A DNA stretch of 64,000 nt. Source: Roseibacillus sp. Lineage in GTDB: Bacteria > Verrucomicrobiota > Verrucomicrobiia > Verrucomicrobiales > Akkermansiaceae. The position numbers were made by a program, and so were the translations under genes. Position 1 is the first letter of the stretch. Each line of letters opens with the position of its first letter. Shown here piece by piece: positions 35,524 to 44,819 of the stretch. Below the pieces are notes generated by a model. The model was not told the DNA's origin. It ran no database searches and worked only from the letters and a program-made list of their open reading frames with translations. The stretch lies in contig JAKVCR010000016.1 of NCBI GenBank assembly GCA_022448985.1, positions 1-64,000 of the forward strand, read 5' to 3'.

Positions 35524-38500
35524 TTACTTCCCGCCGGGAGAATCTGCGAGGTTCTTCAAATACTGCTCAATCATCCGGCCATACTCCGGCGAGTAGCGCT
35601 CCCCCTGGGACTGGCGCAGGGTTCCCCTCTCTCTCTCCGGCAGCCCGATATGCTTGCTGCCTCCTGCCCTCCTGCGCCGCGGACCATCCGCCCCTCCCGC
35701 GCCGGTCCAGTTCCCTTCATTGCCCTCGCCTTTCCCTTTCTCTTGTCCTTGGCCTTGGCCTTGGCCCTGTCCTTGTCCCTGACCTTGTCCCTGACCTTGG
35801 CCCTGACCTTGTCCTTGACCCTGGCCTTCCCCTTGACCCTGGCCTTCCCCTTCACCCTGGCCTTCCCCTTCACCCTGGCCCTCGCCTTCACCCGGACTTA
35901 AGCCGGCTTGGGCCAGTGACAACGCCGCAGCGGCTTGTGAAAGGGACTCCTGCGCGGCCTGAGACTCTGACTGGGAATTAGAGGGATTGCCGGCATTCGC
36001 CTGCGCCGCGGCATCGGCCAGGGATTGCTGTGCGGATTGCAGGGCGGACTGCGCTCCCAGGGGCAACGACCCCTCCGAACCGGAAGCGAGCGGACTGATC
36101 TCACTGTTCGCGGCCTGTAACGGGCTGCTCGCTGGTTGCGCGCCATCCCCCAGTGCTTCGGCCAGTTCCTGGATCTCGCCCTGCTCCTGGGCCTGGGGTG
36201 CCGTGCCCTGCTCACCGCCCAGGGCGTCCTGGGCCTTCTGCATCTCACCAATCGCCCCCGCCAGGTTCCCCTCTCCCAGCTGCTGGGCGGCTTGGGCGGC
36301 AGAAGGTTGAGCCTGGGCGGCCGCTTCCGCCGCCGCTGGACTGCCGGATTCCTGCGCCGCTTCCTGCAGCGCATCGGCAAGCGCTTCCTGCCGGGCCTGG
36401 AGTTCCTGAAGCGCTCCGGCGTTTGGTTCCAGTTGGGCAAGTGCCTCTGAAACCTGCTCCTGGGCTGCCTCGATTGCCTCCAGCGCTTCTTCCAGCGAAG
36501 CCTGGTCCGATCCCGGGGGCTCTCCGAGTTGTTCCTGCAATTCTGCAATTTTCTCGTCGAGCTTTTCCCGTGCAGCCTGCAGTGATTCCAGTGCCTCGCC
36601 CTGCTGAGGCTGAGCAGCCAGAGGGTTGGTCTGCTCAAGGTTTCCCTGGGCAGCCTCCATCGCTTCTGCGGCTTTCCCAAGGTCCCCGGCCGCTTCGGGT
36701 GCGGGACTTTGCGCTTCGTTCTCCAGCTGGCTCGTCTGCTCCCCAAGCTGATCCTGACGCTCTGCCAACTTGTCAGATGTCGTTTCCGCAGGCTCAGCCA
36801 CCTCATCAATGGTGTCCTTCTGGACTTCCTGCTGCCCGGCAATGACTTCATCGAGCTTCTCCCGGATCTCCTGCAGAGCCTCCAGATCTTCCCTGGCCTG
36901 CTCCAGCGTCTCAATCTCCTCCTGCAGCTGTTCTGCCGCCTGATCAAGCGCATCAAGGGCGGCCTGCTGGGCCAGGGGATCGTTCTCCCCCTTCGCCAGG
37001 GCCTGCTGCGAAGCCTCCATCTGCTCGGCCGCCTCCCCGATAGACCGCGCTGCTTCCGGAGCGGGCGACTGGGCCTCCCGCGCAACCTTGCCAGCCTGCT
37101 CCTGCAGATCCTCCTGTGCCGCGGCCTGTTCCTGCTTCAGTTGATCCGTGTCCCCCGCCTGCTCTGCCTGGGCACTCTCTGCCTTGATCGTCTTCTCGCC
37201 CTCCTTGAGTTCCTGGACCTTCTCCAGGAGTTCCTTGAGATGCTCCAGCTTATCGAGGGGCACCTCCTCCACGAACTCCGCTTTCGCAATTTCCTCGAGC
37301 AATTCGGCCCGGGCCTTCTCAAGAGCGGCCAGAGCTCTCTTTTCGGGCGGCAGGGCCGCCTCCTTGCGTTGCTCCGGGCTGCCGGACTGGCCCAGAGCCG
37401 CCCGGGCCTCCTGCATCGGCGCGATCGAACCGGACAGGGCATCTGCCACCCCGGGAACGAGCTCGGAAAGTTCCTGGCGCAGGAAATCCGTGCGATCCAC
37501 CAGTTCCGCCTGGTCCCGCTGCAGCTGCTCCGCACGACGCTCATGGCTGACCTCCGGTCCGTCCAGGCCCATCCGTTCGCGCACTCTCTCAGACTCCCTC
37601 TCCAGGCGACGCCGCACATTCTCAATCTGGTTTGTGAGCGCAACCTGCTGCTCGGGACGGGCGTTCTCAAGACGTCGCTCCAGGTCGGAAACCTGTTTTT
37701 CAAGATTCCGCACCCCCGGGTTCTTCAGCACCAGTTCCTCCGCCTCGGCCCGCTCCTGGTTATCCAGGTCCCCCGTCCTTTCAATAACGTCGTTTTCGTC
37801 GGCGATCAGCTGGTCCAGTTTCTCCAAGCCGTCGAGAAGCTTGTCGAGAGGATCGCGATCCGGTTGCAGGATCATGACCAGGCGCCACAAGGTATCGCGT
37901 GCGCTCTTCTCATAACCAGCCGCACTCATCAGCCGGTCGCTCTTGAGATCGAGAAAGGCCGATTGCAGGGAGGCCGTCAGCTTGTGTTCCGCGGCGAAGG
38001 CAAGAGCGTTCCCGGGGCGGTTCTCCAGGGAGCCCGCAAATGACTCCTGCATGCTCGCCAGTGCAGAAAGCACAAGGTTGACCTCCTTCTGCAACGCTTC
38101 CTGCTCGGTTTCCTGCAACCGCCGCGAAATCGCAAAGTCGTTCTTCCGGCGGGCCGCCGAAGGCTTCCGCGAGGCCATGATCAGGGCCACCGCCTCATGC
38201 AGGTTGGTGGATTGGCGGTCCCCGAGGGCCTGCATCCGCTCGGCAAGTTGATAGAGCGCGAGCTGCCGCTGGTACTCCAGAAGGACCTGGCGCATCTGAT
38301 AGGAGGCCGACTTCTGGCCCGCATAGGCATTGAGGGCCTCCGCTCTCCTGCCCGTTTCATCCTCTCCGATACGGGCGGCATTGAGCTGGCTCACGATCTC
38401 GGGCATGAGTTCCCCGGAGACATTGCCCATGACTTTCTGGATGCCCTGCAGGATCTCCACATCGGTGCCTTCCAGTCCATTACGCCCGAACTCGTCCACC

Positions 38501-38667
38501 AGTTCCGCGAGCAGGGCCGCACTGTCCGCGGTCGAGTTTCCGATCCGTTGCTGACCCTGCTCCTGCTTGAGGAGGGAAGTCTCCGCCTGGACGGCACAGG
38601 AAACGAAGAAAACACAGAATCCCACGATCACTCGTCTACTCCGGCTGAACAATCTGGTCATCATCAT
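35524..38667 (-). CDS. Large secreted coiled-coil protein with Gln/Gly repeat tail
   Basis: 1047 aa from ATG 38667, overlapping the upstream stop (ATGATGA); the in-frame extension to 38745 lacks a signal peptide. Signal peptide 1-28 (VGFCVFFVSCAVQA). The rest is overwhelmingly Ala/Glu/Gln/Leu/Arg-rich with long heptads (residues about 60-930), including recurring blocks such as EQAGKVAREAQSPAPEAA and TSQLENEAQSPAPEAA at similar spacing. That indicates internal duplication into ~90-residue helical units. A 50-residue Gly-Glu/Gly-Gln run follows, then a conserved-looking end (GLPERERGTLRQSQGERYSPEYGRMI) that may be the functional docking part. Related PVC proteins accompany DUF4175-like genes. 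Expected in the periplasm as a long rod; role unknown. Confidence 0.83.
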   Translation of the reverse strand: MMMTRLFSRSRRVIVGFCVFFVSCAVQAETSLLKQEQGQQRIGNSTADSAALLAELVDEFGRNGLEGTDVEILQGIQKVMGNVSGELMPEIVSQLNAARIGEDETGRRAEALNAYAGQKSASYQMRQVLLEYQRQLALYQLAERMQALGDRQSTNLHEAVALIMASRKPSAARRKNDFAISRRLQETEQEALQKEVNLVLSALASMQESFAGSLENRPGNALAFAAEHKLTASLQSAFLDLKSDRLMSAAGYEKSARDTLWRLVMILQPDRDPLDKLLDGLEKLDQLIADENDVIERTGDLDNQERAEAEELVLKNPGVRNLEKQVSDLERRLENARPEQQVALTNQIENVRRRLERESERVRERMGLDGPEVSHERRAEQLQRDQAELVDRTDFLRQELSELVPGVADALSGSIAPMQEARAALGQSGSPEQRKEAALPPEKRALAALEKARAELLEEIAKAEFVEEVPLDKLEHLKELLEKVQELKEGEKTIKAESAQAEQAGDTDQLKQEQAAAQEDLQEQAGKVAREAQSPAPEAARSIGEAAEQMEASQQALAKGENDPLAQQAALDALDQAAEQLQEEIETLEQAREDLEALQEIREKLDEVIAGQQEVQKDTIDEVAEPAETTSDKLAERQDQLGEQTSQLENEAQSPAPEAAGDLGKAAEAMEAAQGNLEQTNPLAAQPQQGEALESLQAAREKLDEKIAELQEQLGEPPGSDQASLEEALEAIEAAQEQVSEALAQLEPNAGALQELQARQEALADALQEAAQESGSPAAAEAAAQAQPSAAQAAQQLGEGNLAGAIGEMQKAQDALGGEQGTAPQAQEQGEIQELAEALGDGAQPASSPLQAANSEISPLASGSEGSLPLGAQSALQSAQQSLADAAAQANAGNPSNSQSESQAAQESLSQAAAALSLAQAGLSPGEGEGQGEGEGQGEGEGQGQGEGQGQGQGQGQGQGQGQGQGQGQGQGQGQEKGKGEGNEGNWTGAGGADGPRRRRAGGSKHIGLPERERGTLRQSQGERYSPEYGRMIEQYLKNLADSPGGK
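35744..35894 (-). repeat. Hexamer repeat coding (Gly-Glu/Gly-Gln)n
   Basis: On the plus strand the run is CCTTGT/CCTTGG/CCTTGA/CCTTCC hexamers in long succession; on the coding strand each hexamer gives Gly-Gln or Gly-Glu. A six-base unit keeps frame, so copy number can vary by slippage without breaking the protein. It marks the flexible tail of the coiled-coil protein. Confidence 0.85.
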
Positions 38668-40403
38668 TCTCGCTTTCCTTCTATTGCTTCCTGTTGTTCC
38701 CCCGGGGCACCCGGCTCCGGCAGATCGCGCTGGGCACGGATCCACTCGGCGAGGGCGGTATTAAGGCGTTCCTGGTCATCAGTGGCTCGATCGATCCGCC
38801 CGAGCGAATCTCCCACCCGGCTTAGCAGATCATTGCGCTTTTCGCGAGGGGTAACAACCTTGAGGATCCGGACAGCACTCTTTCCCTTGTCTGTGCTCTC
38901 ATTCTGGTCATACGCCTCGATCCAGAACTCGATCTCATTGCCCACCTCGAGAGGGGGTTCAATCTGGCCCAGCTCCCAGTCAAAGAGTTCGGCCACTTTT
39001 ACAGCGCCCCGCTCCGGGATTGGTAATTCAAGGCTGCCTGCCTCGCCCTCCGCTCCCACTTTGTAGCTTAGAACCAGTTTCTCGATCCCGAACCGGTCCT
39101 CCGCCTCGTAACCTACCAGGACCCGGGCCCGGGCCGTCACCAGTTCACGCTGACGCGATGGCCTTACGATCCGCACTTTCGGTGGTTCGTCGCTCAGCAC
39201 GTCAACGCGATAGACTGTGGCATCCTTCGATGCCATGTCCTCGGCATCCAGCAACTCAACCGTGAACCCGGTAAATCCCGCTTCCACCTTCAGGTTGACG
39301 TGGGCAACACGTGGATCCTGTGCATCCACCGCGGCCTCGACTGCCTGCTGCTCTGCCCTGCCAAGAAGGCGGACCGTCGCCTCCTTGAGCGGTTGACTGG
39401 CCGTGATCTTCAGAAGGAGCTCACTGGAGGGATAGAGAAGAAACTCCCCCGGCTGGTGCATGCTGGGCGGAAGTCTCATGTAGACCGGATACCTCTGCTC
39501 GCCCACGAGCTCCACCACGGAGGGACGTGGCAGCGCGACAACCGACTCCCGCCCGCTTCGCCCATCCTTGACTGTGACCTGGAAGGTAAAGGATTCCTGC
39601 ACGTTCTCCAGGGTGGCCGCATAGCGGGTCCCCTCGCTGCCACGCCCCATCCGCACCTTCTGCCGGCGACCTGAGGCGTAACGGATCCGGAGAGTTCCCT
39701 CCTCCGGTTCGTAGCCCTCCACCCGGGCTTCCACCGTTACACTGTCCCCGATCCCAATACGGAGATCCCTTGAAGTCCAGACCACGCGCGTTGCACGCGG
39801 AACAGGCACATCGGAGAGAAAGGCGCGTTTCAGCAGATCCTCGGTAACAGGCCCGCCGGCATAATAGCCTCCACCTGCCAGCGCCCCCAGGAGCAGCAGG
39901 ATCAGGAGCGCCCGCTTCAACGGCCTGGTATTAACCACCTCAGTGAGTCTCATCGGCCTGGCAAAGGATTCGGTGTCTTCCACCATGCGCTCCACCATGC
40001 CTCGTGCGCCTTCATCCGGCACAGTCGCCTTGCCCCGTGCAAATTGCACGGAAGCGATGAGGCGGCTCCGGAAACCCGGCTCCCGCTCTTCAACCATGAG
40101 GGCGAGGGTTTCCTCGTCACGCTGTTGCGTTGACAACGCTGCCAGGGCCCGGAGAAGGAATACTGCCACCACCGCCCCCAGGGCAATGATCACTCCACTC
40201 CGCGTATCGAGAGAAAGATCCACCATCCAGTCCACGGCCAGAAAGAGGGCAAGCCCGAGGAGAGCCACGATGACCGCTACTGCCCCCCGGCGCACGAATT
40301 CCACCCGCACAAGCTTCCAGCGCACTGCGATCAGCTTCCGACGGAGCCGGGACCCCAACTCGTCGGGGAGTGCAGTCGATGGTGGTGACAGTGGGTCGCT
40401 CAT
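38664..40403 (-). CDS. DUF4175-like membrane protein of MoxR operon
   Basis: 579 aa. Two TM helices near 40-60 and 70-90 (AVIVALLGLALFLAVDW, VIIALGAVVAVFLLRAL), a cytoplasmic loop with EERLPGFRS-like text (LALMVEEREPGFRSRL), a third TM at about 165-185 (LLILLLLGALAGGGYYAGG), then a large extracytoplasmic part rich in beta strands (VTVEARVEGYEPEEGTLRIRY, YPVYMRLPPSMHQPGEFLLYP, DRFGIEKLVLSYKV, EIEFWIEAYDQNES). The layout fits DUF4175-type proteins found in PVC and some proteobacterial MoxR clusters. Its stop overlaps the start of the coiled-coil gene, and its own start abuts the vWA gene stop (40403/40404), so all are translationally coupled. Confidence 0.82.
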   Translation of the reverse strand: MSDPLSPPSTALPDELGSRLRRKLIAVRWKLVRVEFVRRGAVAVIVALLGLALFLAVDWMVDLSLDTRSGVIIALGAVVAVFLLRALAALSTQQRDEETLALMVEEREPGFRSRLIASVQFARGKATVPDEGARGMVERMVEDTESFARPMRLTEVVNTRPLKRALLILLLLGALAGGGYYAGGPVTEDLLKRAFLSDVPVPRATRVVWTSRDLRIGIGDSVTVEARVEGYEPEEGTLRIRYASGRRQKVRMGRGSEGTRYAATLENVQESFTFQVTVKDGRSGRESVVALPRPSVVELVGEQRYPVYMRLPPSMHQPGEFLLYPSSELLLKITASQPLKEATVRLLGRAEQQAVEAAVDAQDPRVAHVNLKVEAGFTGFTVELLDAEDMASKDATVYRVDVLSDEPPKVRIVRPSRQRELVTARARVLVGYEAEDRFGIEKLVLSYKVGAEGEAGSLELPIPERGAVKVAELFDWELGQIEPPLEVGNEIEFWIEAYDQNESTDKGKSAVRILKVVTPREKRNDLLSRVGDSLGRIDRATDDQERLNTALAEWIRAQRDLPEPGAPGEQQEAIEGKRE

Positions 40404-42689
40404 TTACTTCAGTTCGGACATCTTGCGGACGATCCACTCGAGGGTGAGAATCAGGATGAGAAGGCCAAAGTACAATGGAGAAGACCAGAGCTCCACTTCC
40501 TTGAGGTTGGTAAGGCGAGCACTGCGATCAGTAAGGACGGATGGCAACTGATCAAGTTGCGCAAGCGGGAAGTAGGCCCCGCCGGTCTGCCTGGCCAAGT
40601 CCCGAAGAAGAGGCTGGTTCAGGGCCGCCCGGGTGTATTCGCGGTTGTTGTCACCCACCGTGAAATCCAGGTTCGCGATCTCGTCTCCAGGCAGGGCCAG
40701 CCGGTAGTTGCCGGGAGCGCCGGCTGGCAGCTCGGCGCGATAGATCCCCGGCTGGCCGGGGATGGCACGCAGGGCCACCTCCTGGCGTCGGTCCGGATCG
40801 TCCGCCACCGCCAGCACAGCCTGAACCACCTCGTCTTCGCGAGGTTCCCAGCTGGCGGTGAAGAGCCGCGCATAGACCTTGACCCGGTCACCCTGCCTGA
40901 AACGACGGCCATTGGCTCTCAGAGTGGACCGGGGCGCTTCGGTAAGAAGCCGGGCCCCCGCCATGCGCTGAATGATCTGCCCCCAGAGAATCGTGTGGTA
41001 GCGATCCCCCACATTACGACGGAAGCGCCAGAAATTGTCGGTCCCCACAAAGAGAACTTCTCCCGCACCATAGCGATGCATTGCCACCACCGGACTGGTC
41101 CCCGAGCGGGAAGATGGATCAGGCCGGGTGAGCAGGACTTCCGCAGCCGGCTTTGCCCGCTCCACGCGCGCCGTCCAGTAGATCGGCGGCAGGCGGCCCC
41201 AGAGTGCTTCACTCATCCCGGCATCGTCCCCAAGACGCAACATCACACTTTCCCTTCCCGCCGGGGTAAGACTGAGGCGAAGAGGCCGCACGGCCAAAGC
41301 GTTGGAGGCACGGATGGATGTCCCCGCCAGCTCCACCGGTAGCAACTGCTCGAGTTCGGTCCGCCCAAAGGCCGAGGGCATGAAGCGCTTGCCCGCAATG
41401 ACGACCAACGCGCCACCTGCACTTGAAACGTAGTTGCGCAGCAGGGAAAGATGTCCCTCGCCGAGATGGCGCGGGTCAATATCACCCAGCAGGACCAGAT
41501 CGAAATCAAAGAGCTCTTCCGCGCGCAGGGGAAACTGTTCAAGGTAGGGGCTTCCGGGCACCCGGGCGATCTCGCGGTTTCCCTCAAAGAGAAAACAGGA
41601 AAGCTCCACCCGCTGTTCCCGCAGCAACATCGCTTCCAGATACTTGAACTCCCAGCGGGGGGCCTGGTCGAGGAGGAGGACCTTGAGCCGGCGGTCTACT
41701 ACGCGCAGGGCGGCGCGCCCGGTGTTGTTTTCGGCCAGCGCCTCGGCCGGGCCGTCGGCTTCAAACCGCGCTTCCATGACATACTCACCCACCCGCTTGG
41801 GCACGAAAAGGGCACTGATTTCCTGCGGGCCGTCCTCCTCTATAGTCACTTCTTCCTCCGCCACCTCCACTCCGCCCAGTGAAAAGATCACCCGTCCGCT
41901 CCGGCCCTTCATCCCCTGTGTCCGCAATTTAACTGTCACCGGGGCAGCATCATCTGCCAGAAGGACCTCACGCATCTCCACTTCTTCGATCGCAACATCG
42001 CGAGCTTCAAGGTCACCCACCCCGATCGCATAAATCGGCACGCCTGCTTCCTTCAATTCCTGCACGATGGATCCGATCGGCGCCCCACTGTTCTGTCCCC
42101 CGTCGGTAACCACCACAAACCCCGCAAGGGGGGCGCCGCGGTAACGCTCCATGGCCTTGCGGAAGGTATCTCCAAGGGCCGTCTTTTCCCCGGCAGCCGC
42201 GAGCGGAACAGATGGATCTTCCCGCTCCTCCAGCGAGTCCTCATCGAAGATAAGCTGCGGAACCTGCAGGTCCTTCTCAAGGGAGCTGAGAAGCAATTCG
42301 CCGGACGGAGAGGAGAGGGCGCCCTCCACCTTCTGGAGCCGGTTCACGCCATCCCCGTCCTTGAGGGCCATGCTTCCGGTCCGGTCGAGAAGAAGTGGCA
42401 GGGTCCGCGGAACTTCCCGTTCCAGGGTGAGGACGAGGACCGGCTGCAACAGGATAGCGAGAACAAGCGCGAGGAAAGTCAGGCGAAGAACCGTAAGAAG
42501 GAACCGACGCCCCCCCGACACCTCCTGGGGACTCTTGCGATACAGCCACCAGCACAACACCGCCAGAACCCCCATGAGGACCGCGGCCAGAATACCCCAT
42601 TGCGCTGTTTCCCAGCGCAAGGACCATCCGGCAAGACCATCCACATCGCCAGCATCCACGCCGAGGGACTTGAGAATCCAGTTTATCAT
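40404..42689 (-). CDS. Membrane protein with vWA domain and amidotransferase-like fold
   Basis: 761 aa from ATG 42689 (the frame extends to 42764 without better start evidence). Two TM helices (about 31-50 and 63-85), then a von Willebrand A-like domain with a partly degenerate MIDAS (LLDRTGSMALKDGDG) and VVTDGGQNSGAPIG. A middle beta-sandwich (about 260-350) follows, then a glutamine-amidotransferase-like Rossmann part (LLDQAPRWEFKYLEAMLLRE, FDLVLLGDIDPRHL, GGALVVIAGKRFMPSAF). The C-terminal TM (YFGLLILILTLEWIVRKM) anchors the end. Such proteins are standard in MoxR-DUF58-BatA clusters of Bacteroidetes and PVC bacteria; they are thought to act with MoxR in folding or metal insertion, with no proven client here. 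Confidence 0.85.
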   Translation of the reverse strand: MINWILKSLGVDAGDVDGLAGWSLRWETAQWGILAAVLMGVLAVLCWWLYRKSPQEVSGGRRFLLTVLRLTFLALVLAILLQPVLVLTLEREVPRTLPLLLDRTGSMALKDGDGVNRLQKVEGALSSPSGELLLSSLEKDLQVPQLIFDEDSLEEREDPSVPLAAAGEKTALGDTFRKAMERYRGAPLAGFVVVTDGGQNSGAPIGSIVQELKEAGVPIYAIGVGDLEARDVAIEEVEMREVLLADDAAPVTVKLRTQGMKGRSGRVIFSLGGVEVAEEEVTIEEDGPQEISALFVPKRVGEYVMEARFEADGPAEALAENNTGRAALRVVDRRLKVLLLDQAPRWEFKYLEAMLLREQRVELSCFLFEGNREIARVPGSPYLEQFPLRAEELFDFDLVLLGDIDPRHLGEGHLSLLRNYVSSAGGALVVIAGKRFMPSAFGRTELEQLLPVELAGTSIRASNALAVRPLRLSLTPAGRESVMLRLGDDAGMSEALWGRLPPIYWTARVERAKPAAEVLLTRPDPSSRSGTSPVVAMHRYGAGEVLFVGTDNFWRFRRNVGDRYHTILWGQIIQRMAGARLLTEAPRSTLRANGRRFRQGDRVKVYARLFTASWEPREDEVVQAVLAVADDPDRRQEVALRAIPGQPGIYRAELPAGAPGNYRLALPGDEIANLDFTVGDNNREYTRAALNQPLLRDLARQTGGAYFPLAQLDQLPSVLTDRSARLTNLKEVELWSSPLYFGLLILILTLEWIVRKMSELK

Positions 42690-42714
42690 GGTGCGCCTTG
42701 TCTCCCTCCTTCCA

Positions 42715-44814
42715 TCATTTCGATCGGCTGAACCACTGCGCGAAGATGATTTCGATCGCGGCAAGCGCGATCACGACCAGGAGCAGGGGCCACCAGAGTT
42801 CCGACCCCTTGCGATCCGCGCCGAAGTCAGCCGCACTGCTTTCGGCTCCCCACGTGAGTACCATTGCCGAATCGCCTACCCGACCGAGCTGCTCCTCCCC
42901 GAGGAGTGAAAGGCTCGACTCACGCACACTGGGGTAGGCCGCAAAGAGAACCGGGCCGGGCTGTCCATCAATGGTGGCCTGATAGGCCCCCCCGCGATCC
43001 GTCTCGCCATACTCAAGGACCGAACTGCCCTCCGCATCAGATAACCTGGTCAGACGGCCAAGCGCTTCCGGGTCCCCGACTTCGTAAACCGTGGCCTCCT
43101 TGCCCACGAGAGCCGCATCAAGACGGTGCCGCAGCGTTTCCCCGGCTTCAATGTTAAGATTGCTCTCACGGTTCTGGACGATGCCCCCGAGGAGCCTGTT
43201 AACAAAGGGCACGAAGGCCGGGCGGATTGCAAAGTCGTTCCATTCCAGGTCAGCCGTGCTGGTAAAGACAAAAACCTTGCCCTGCCCATACTCACTCTCC
43301 ACCAGGGCGGGCGTCCCGTCATCGTAGCGCAGAGCCAGACGATGATCCCGGTCCCCGGTCTGCAACCCCAGCACCTGCAGGAACTTCACCCGGGAGAGGA
43401 GATCCCCGTCCAGCCCGAGGGGATTGGTCTCGGTCGGAACAACCTTGCGGGGTCGACGCCCTGCATTCTCATTGCGCGCAACAAAGGAAACCGGGAGAAG
43501 CTTATGCTTGCTGTGAAGCAGCGTATTGTACGATTCCGGCCGCAAGTTCCCGCCCGGGAACACCATCAGCCCACCGCCTGCCTCAACGTAGCGTGCAAGG
43601 CGGTCCGCAAAGGCCAGGGGCACATCAGCGACATTGGCGAGAATAATCGCGTGGTAGCGATCCAGCGCCTCCCCCGCCAGATCCGAAACCGAAACTATGG
43701 ACGGCTTCACGGGATAATCTGCCCGCCCCTCCACAGGGACCGGGGCCAGCGCATGACGGAGGAAGAAGGTTTCCGATTCACGATCTTCCACTCCGGGATC
43801 GCCGTCGACCAACAACACCCGCACGTCATCCATGGCATGCATCACTATCGTCCGCTGGTCATCGAAGGGAATCCCGTCGGCCTCCAGGGCCACCGTCACC
43901 CGGTGGTAGCCGACACTCGGAAGGGTGGCATACAGGGTGGCACTTTCGCTGGTTCCAGGCTTCAGTTCTTGAATCATCCACGGCTCGCCCGCTGGTTGGC
44001 CGTCCACCAGAAGTTTCACCGGGACATTGAGCACCGGGGCCACTCCGTAATTGGTGATGTCCACGTCGATCCGGAAGGGCTGGTTCACGGCCGGAAGTGC
44101 CGCTGCCGGGGTCAGACGGCTAATCCCCAGATTGGCAGAGGCGGGAGAGCCCACCATCACCAAGTGAACCTTTGTTCCGGCCGAGAGATCGCGCAGGCGT
44201 CCCTCCAGGGCGGCAAAGGCTCCCCACTCTTCCGCATGCCCGTCGGTAATGAGGTAAAGTTCCTTTTCCACGGCGGCCTGTCCCTCCAGCGAGCGGGAAG
44301 CCTCCTCAAGCGCCCGCAGGAGATCCGCATGGCGATCGGTCTGCGGAACCTCGTCGATGCGCGATGAGATCAGGACGTGATCGTTACTCGCTTCGTTGGG
44401 ACGAAACGCCCCCGAGACCACCACCGGGGAGCTTCCCGGCAGACGATCGAGAATGGCATGAGCAGCCTCCCGGGCGAGGGTGAGACGGGTGCCTTCCCCT
44501 TCGCGCGATCCCATGCTGGCCGAGTTGTCCAGAACGATGGCGGCCGCAACCTTGGAGCCCGGCACCCCGGACAAACCCTCCATCATCGGCCGCGCCATCA
44601 GGAGGGCGAGAAGGGCAACGAGGGCACAACGCAGGAAGAGAAGGATCCAGTCCTCAAGCCTCATGCGACGCTGGTTCTGCTCCACGCTGACCTTGAGAAA
44701 ACGCATGGCAGCCCATGGTACCCGTCGGAAGCGCCGCCGGTTGAGGAGGTGAATGATAATGGGTAACGAGACCGCCGCGATCCCCCACAACAACGCCTGG
44801 TTCAGAAAGTTCAT
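42715..44814 (-). CDS. BatA-like membrane protein with vWA domain
   Basis: 699 aa. The N-terminal double-TM BatA/Aerotolerance module is clear: FLNQALLWGIAAVSLPIIIHLLNRRR (TM1), FRRVPWAAMRFL and RMRLEDWILLFLRCALVALLALLMARP (TM2). A vWA domain follows with an intact DxSxS MIDAS (D96-N-S98-A-S100) and YLITDGHAEEW. A CARDB-like sandwich is at about 240-320, an amidotransferase-like fold at about 330-560 (DVRVLLVDGDPGVED, HAIILANVADVPLAFADRL, GGGLMVFPGG) and a final TM near 675-695. The gene starts 5 bp after the DUF58 stop, and only 25 bp separate it from the next vWA gene. Confidence 0.88.
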   Translation of the reverse strand: MNFLNQALLWGIAAVSLPIIIHLLNRRRFRRVPWAAMRFLKVSVEQNQRRMRLEDWILLFLRCALVALLALLMARPMMEGLSGVPGSKVAAAIVLDNSASMGSREGEGTRLTLAREAAHAILDRLPGSSPVVVSGAFRPNEASNDHVLISSRIDEVPQTDRHADLLRALEEASRSLEGQAAVEKELYLITDGHAEEWGAFAALEGRLRDLSAGTKVHLVMVGSPASANLGISRLTPAAALPAVNQPFRIDVDITNYGVAPVLNVPVKLLVDGQPAGEPWMIQELKPGTSESATLYATLPSVGYHRVTVALEADGIPFDDQRTIVMHAMDDVRVLLVDGDPGVEDRESETFFLRHALAPVPVEGRADYPVKPSIVSVSDLAGEALDRYHAIILANVADVPLAFADRLARYVEAGGGLMVFPGGNLRPESYNTLLHSKHKLLPVSFVARNENAGRRPRKVVPTETNPLGLDGDLLSRVKFLQVLGLQTGDRDHRLALRYDDGTPALVESEYGQGKVFVFTSTADLEWNDFAIRPAFVPFVNRLLGGIVQNRESNLNIEAGETLRHRLDAALVGKEATVYEVGDPEALGRLTRLSDAEGSSVLEYGETDRGGAYQATIDGQPGPVLFAAYPSVRESSLSLLGEEQLGRVGDSAMVLTWGAESSAADFGADRKGSELWWPLLLVVIALAAIEIIFAQWFSRSK

Positions 44815-44819
44815 CGTGG

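Noticed and set aside
35744-35894. CRISPR-like array
   Set aside because: Repeats are six-base units without spacers and lie in frame within a coding sequence.
36709-38043. 444-codon plus-strand frame inside the coiled-coil gene
   Set aside because: Leu/Arg-rich shadow of the Gln/Glu/Leu-rich coiled coil on the other strand; no start signal or family features.
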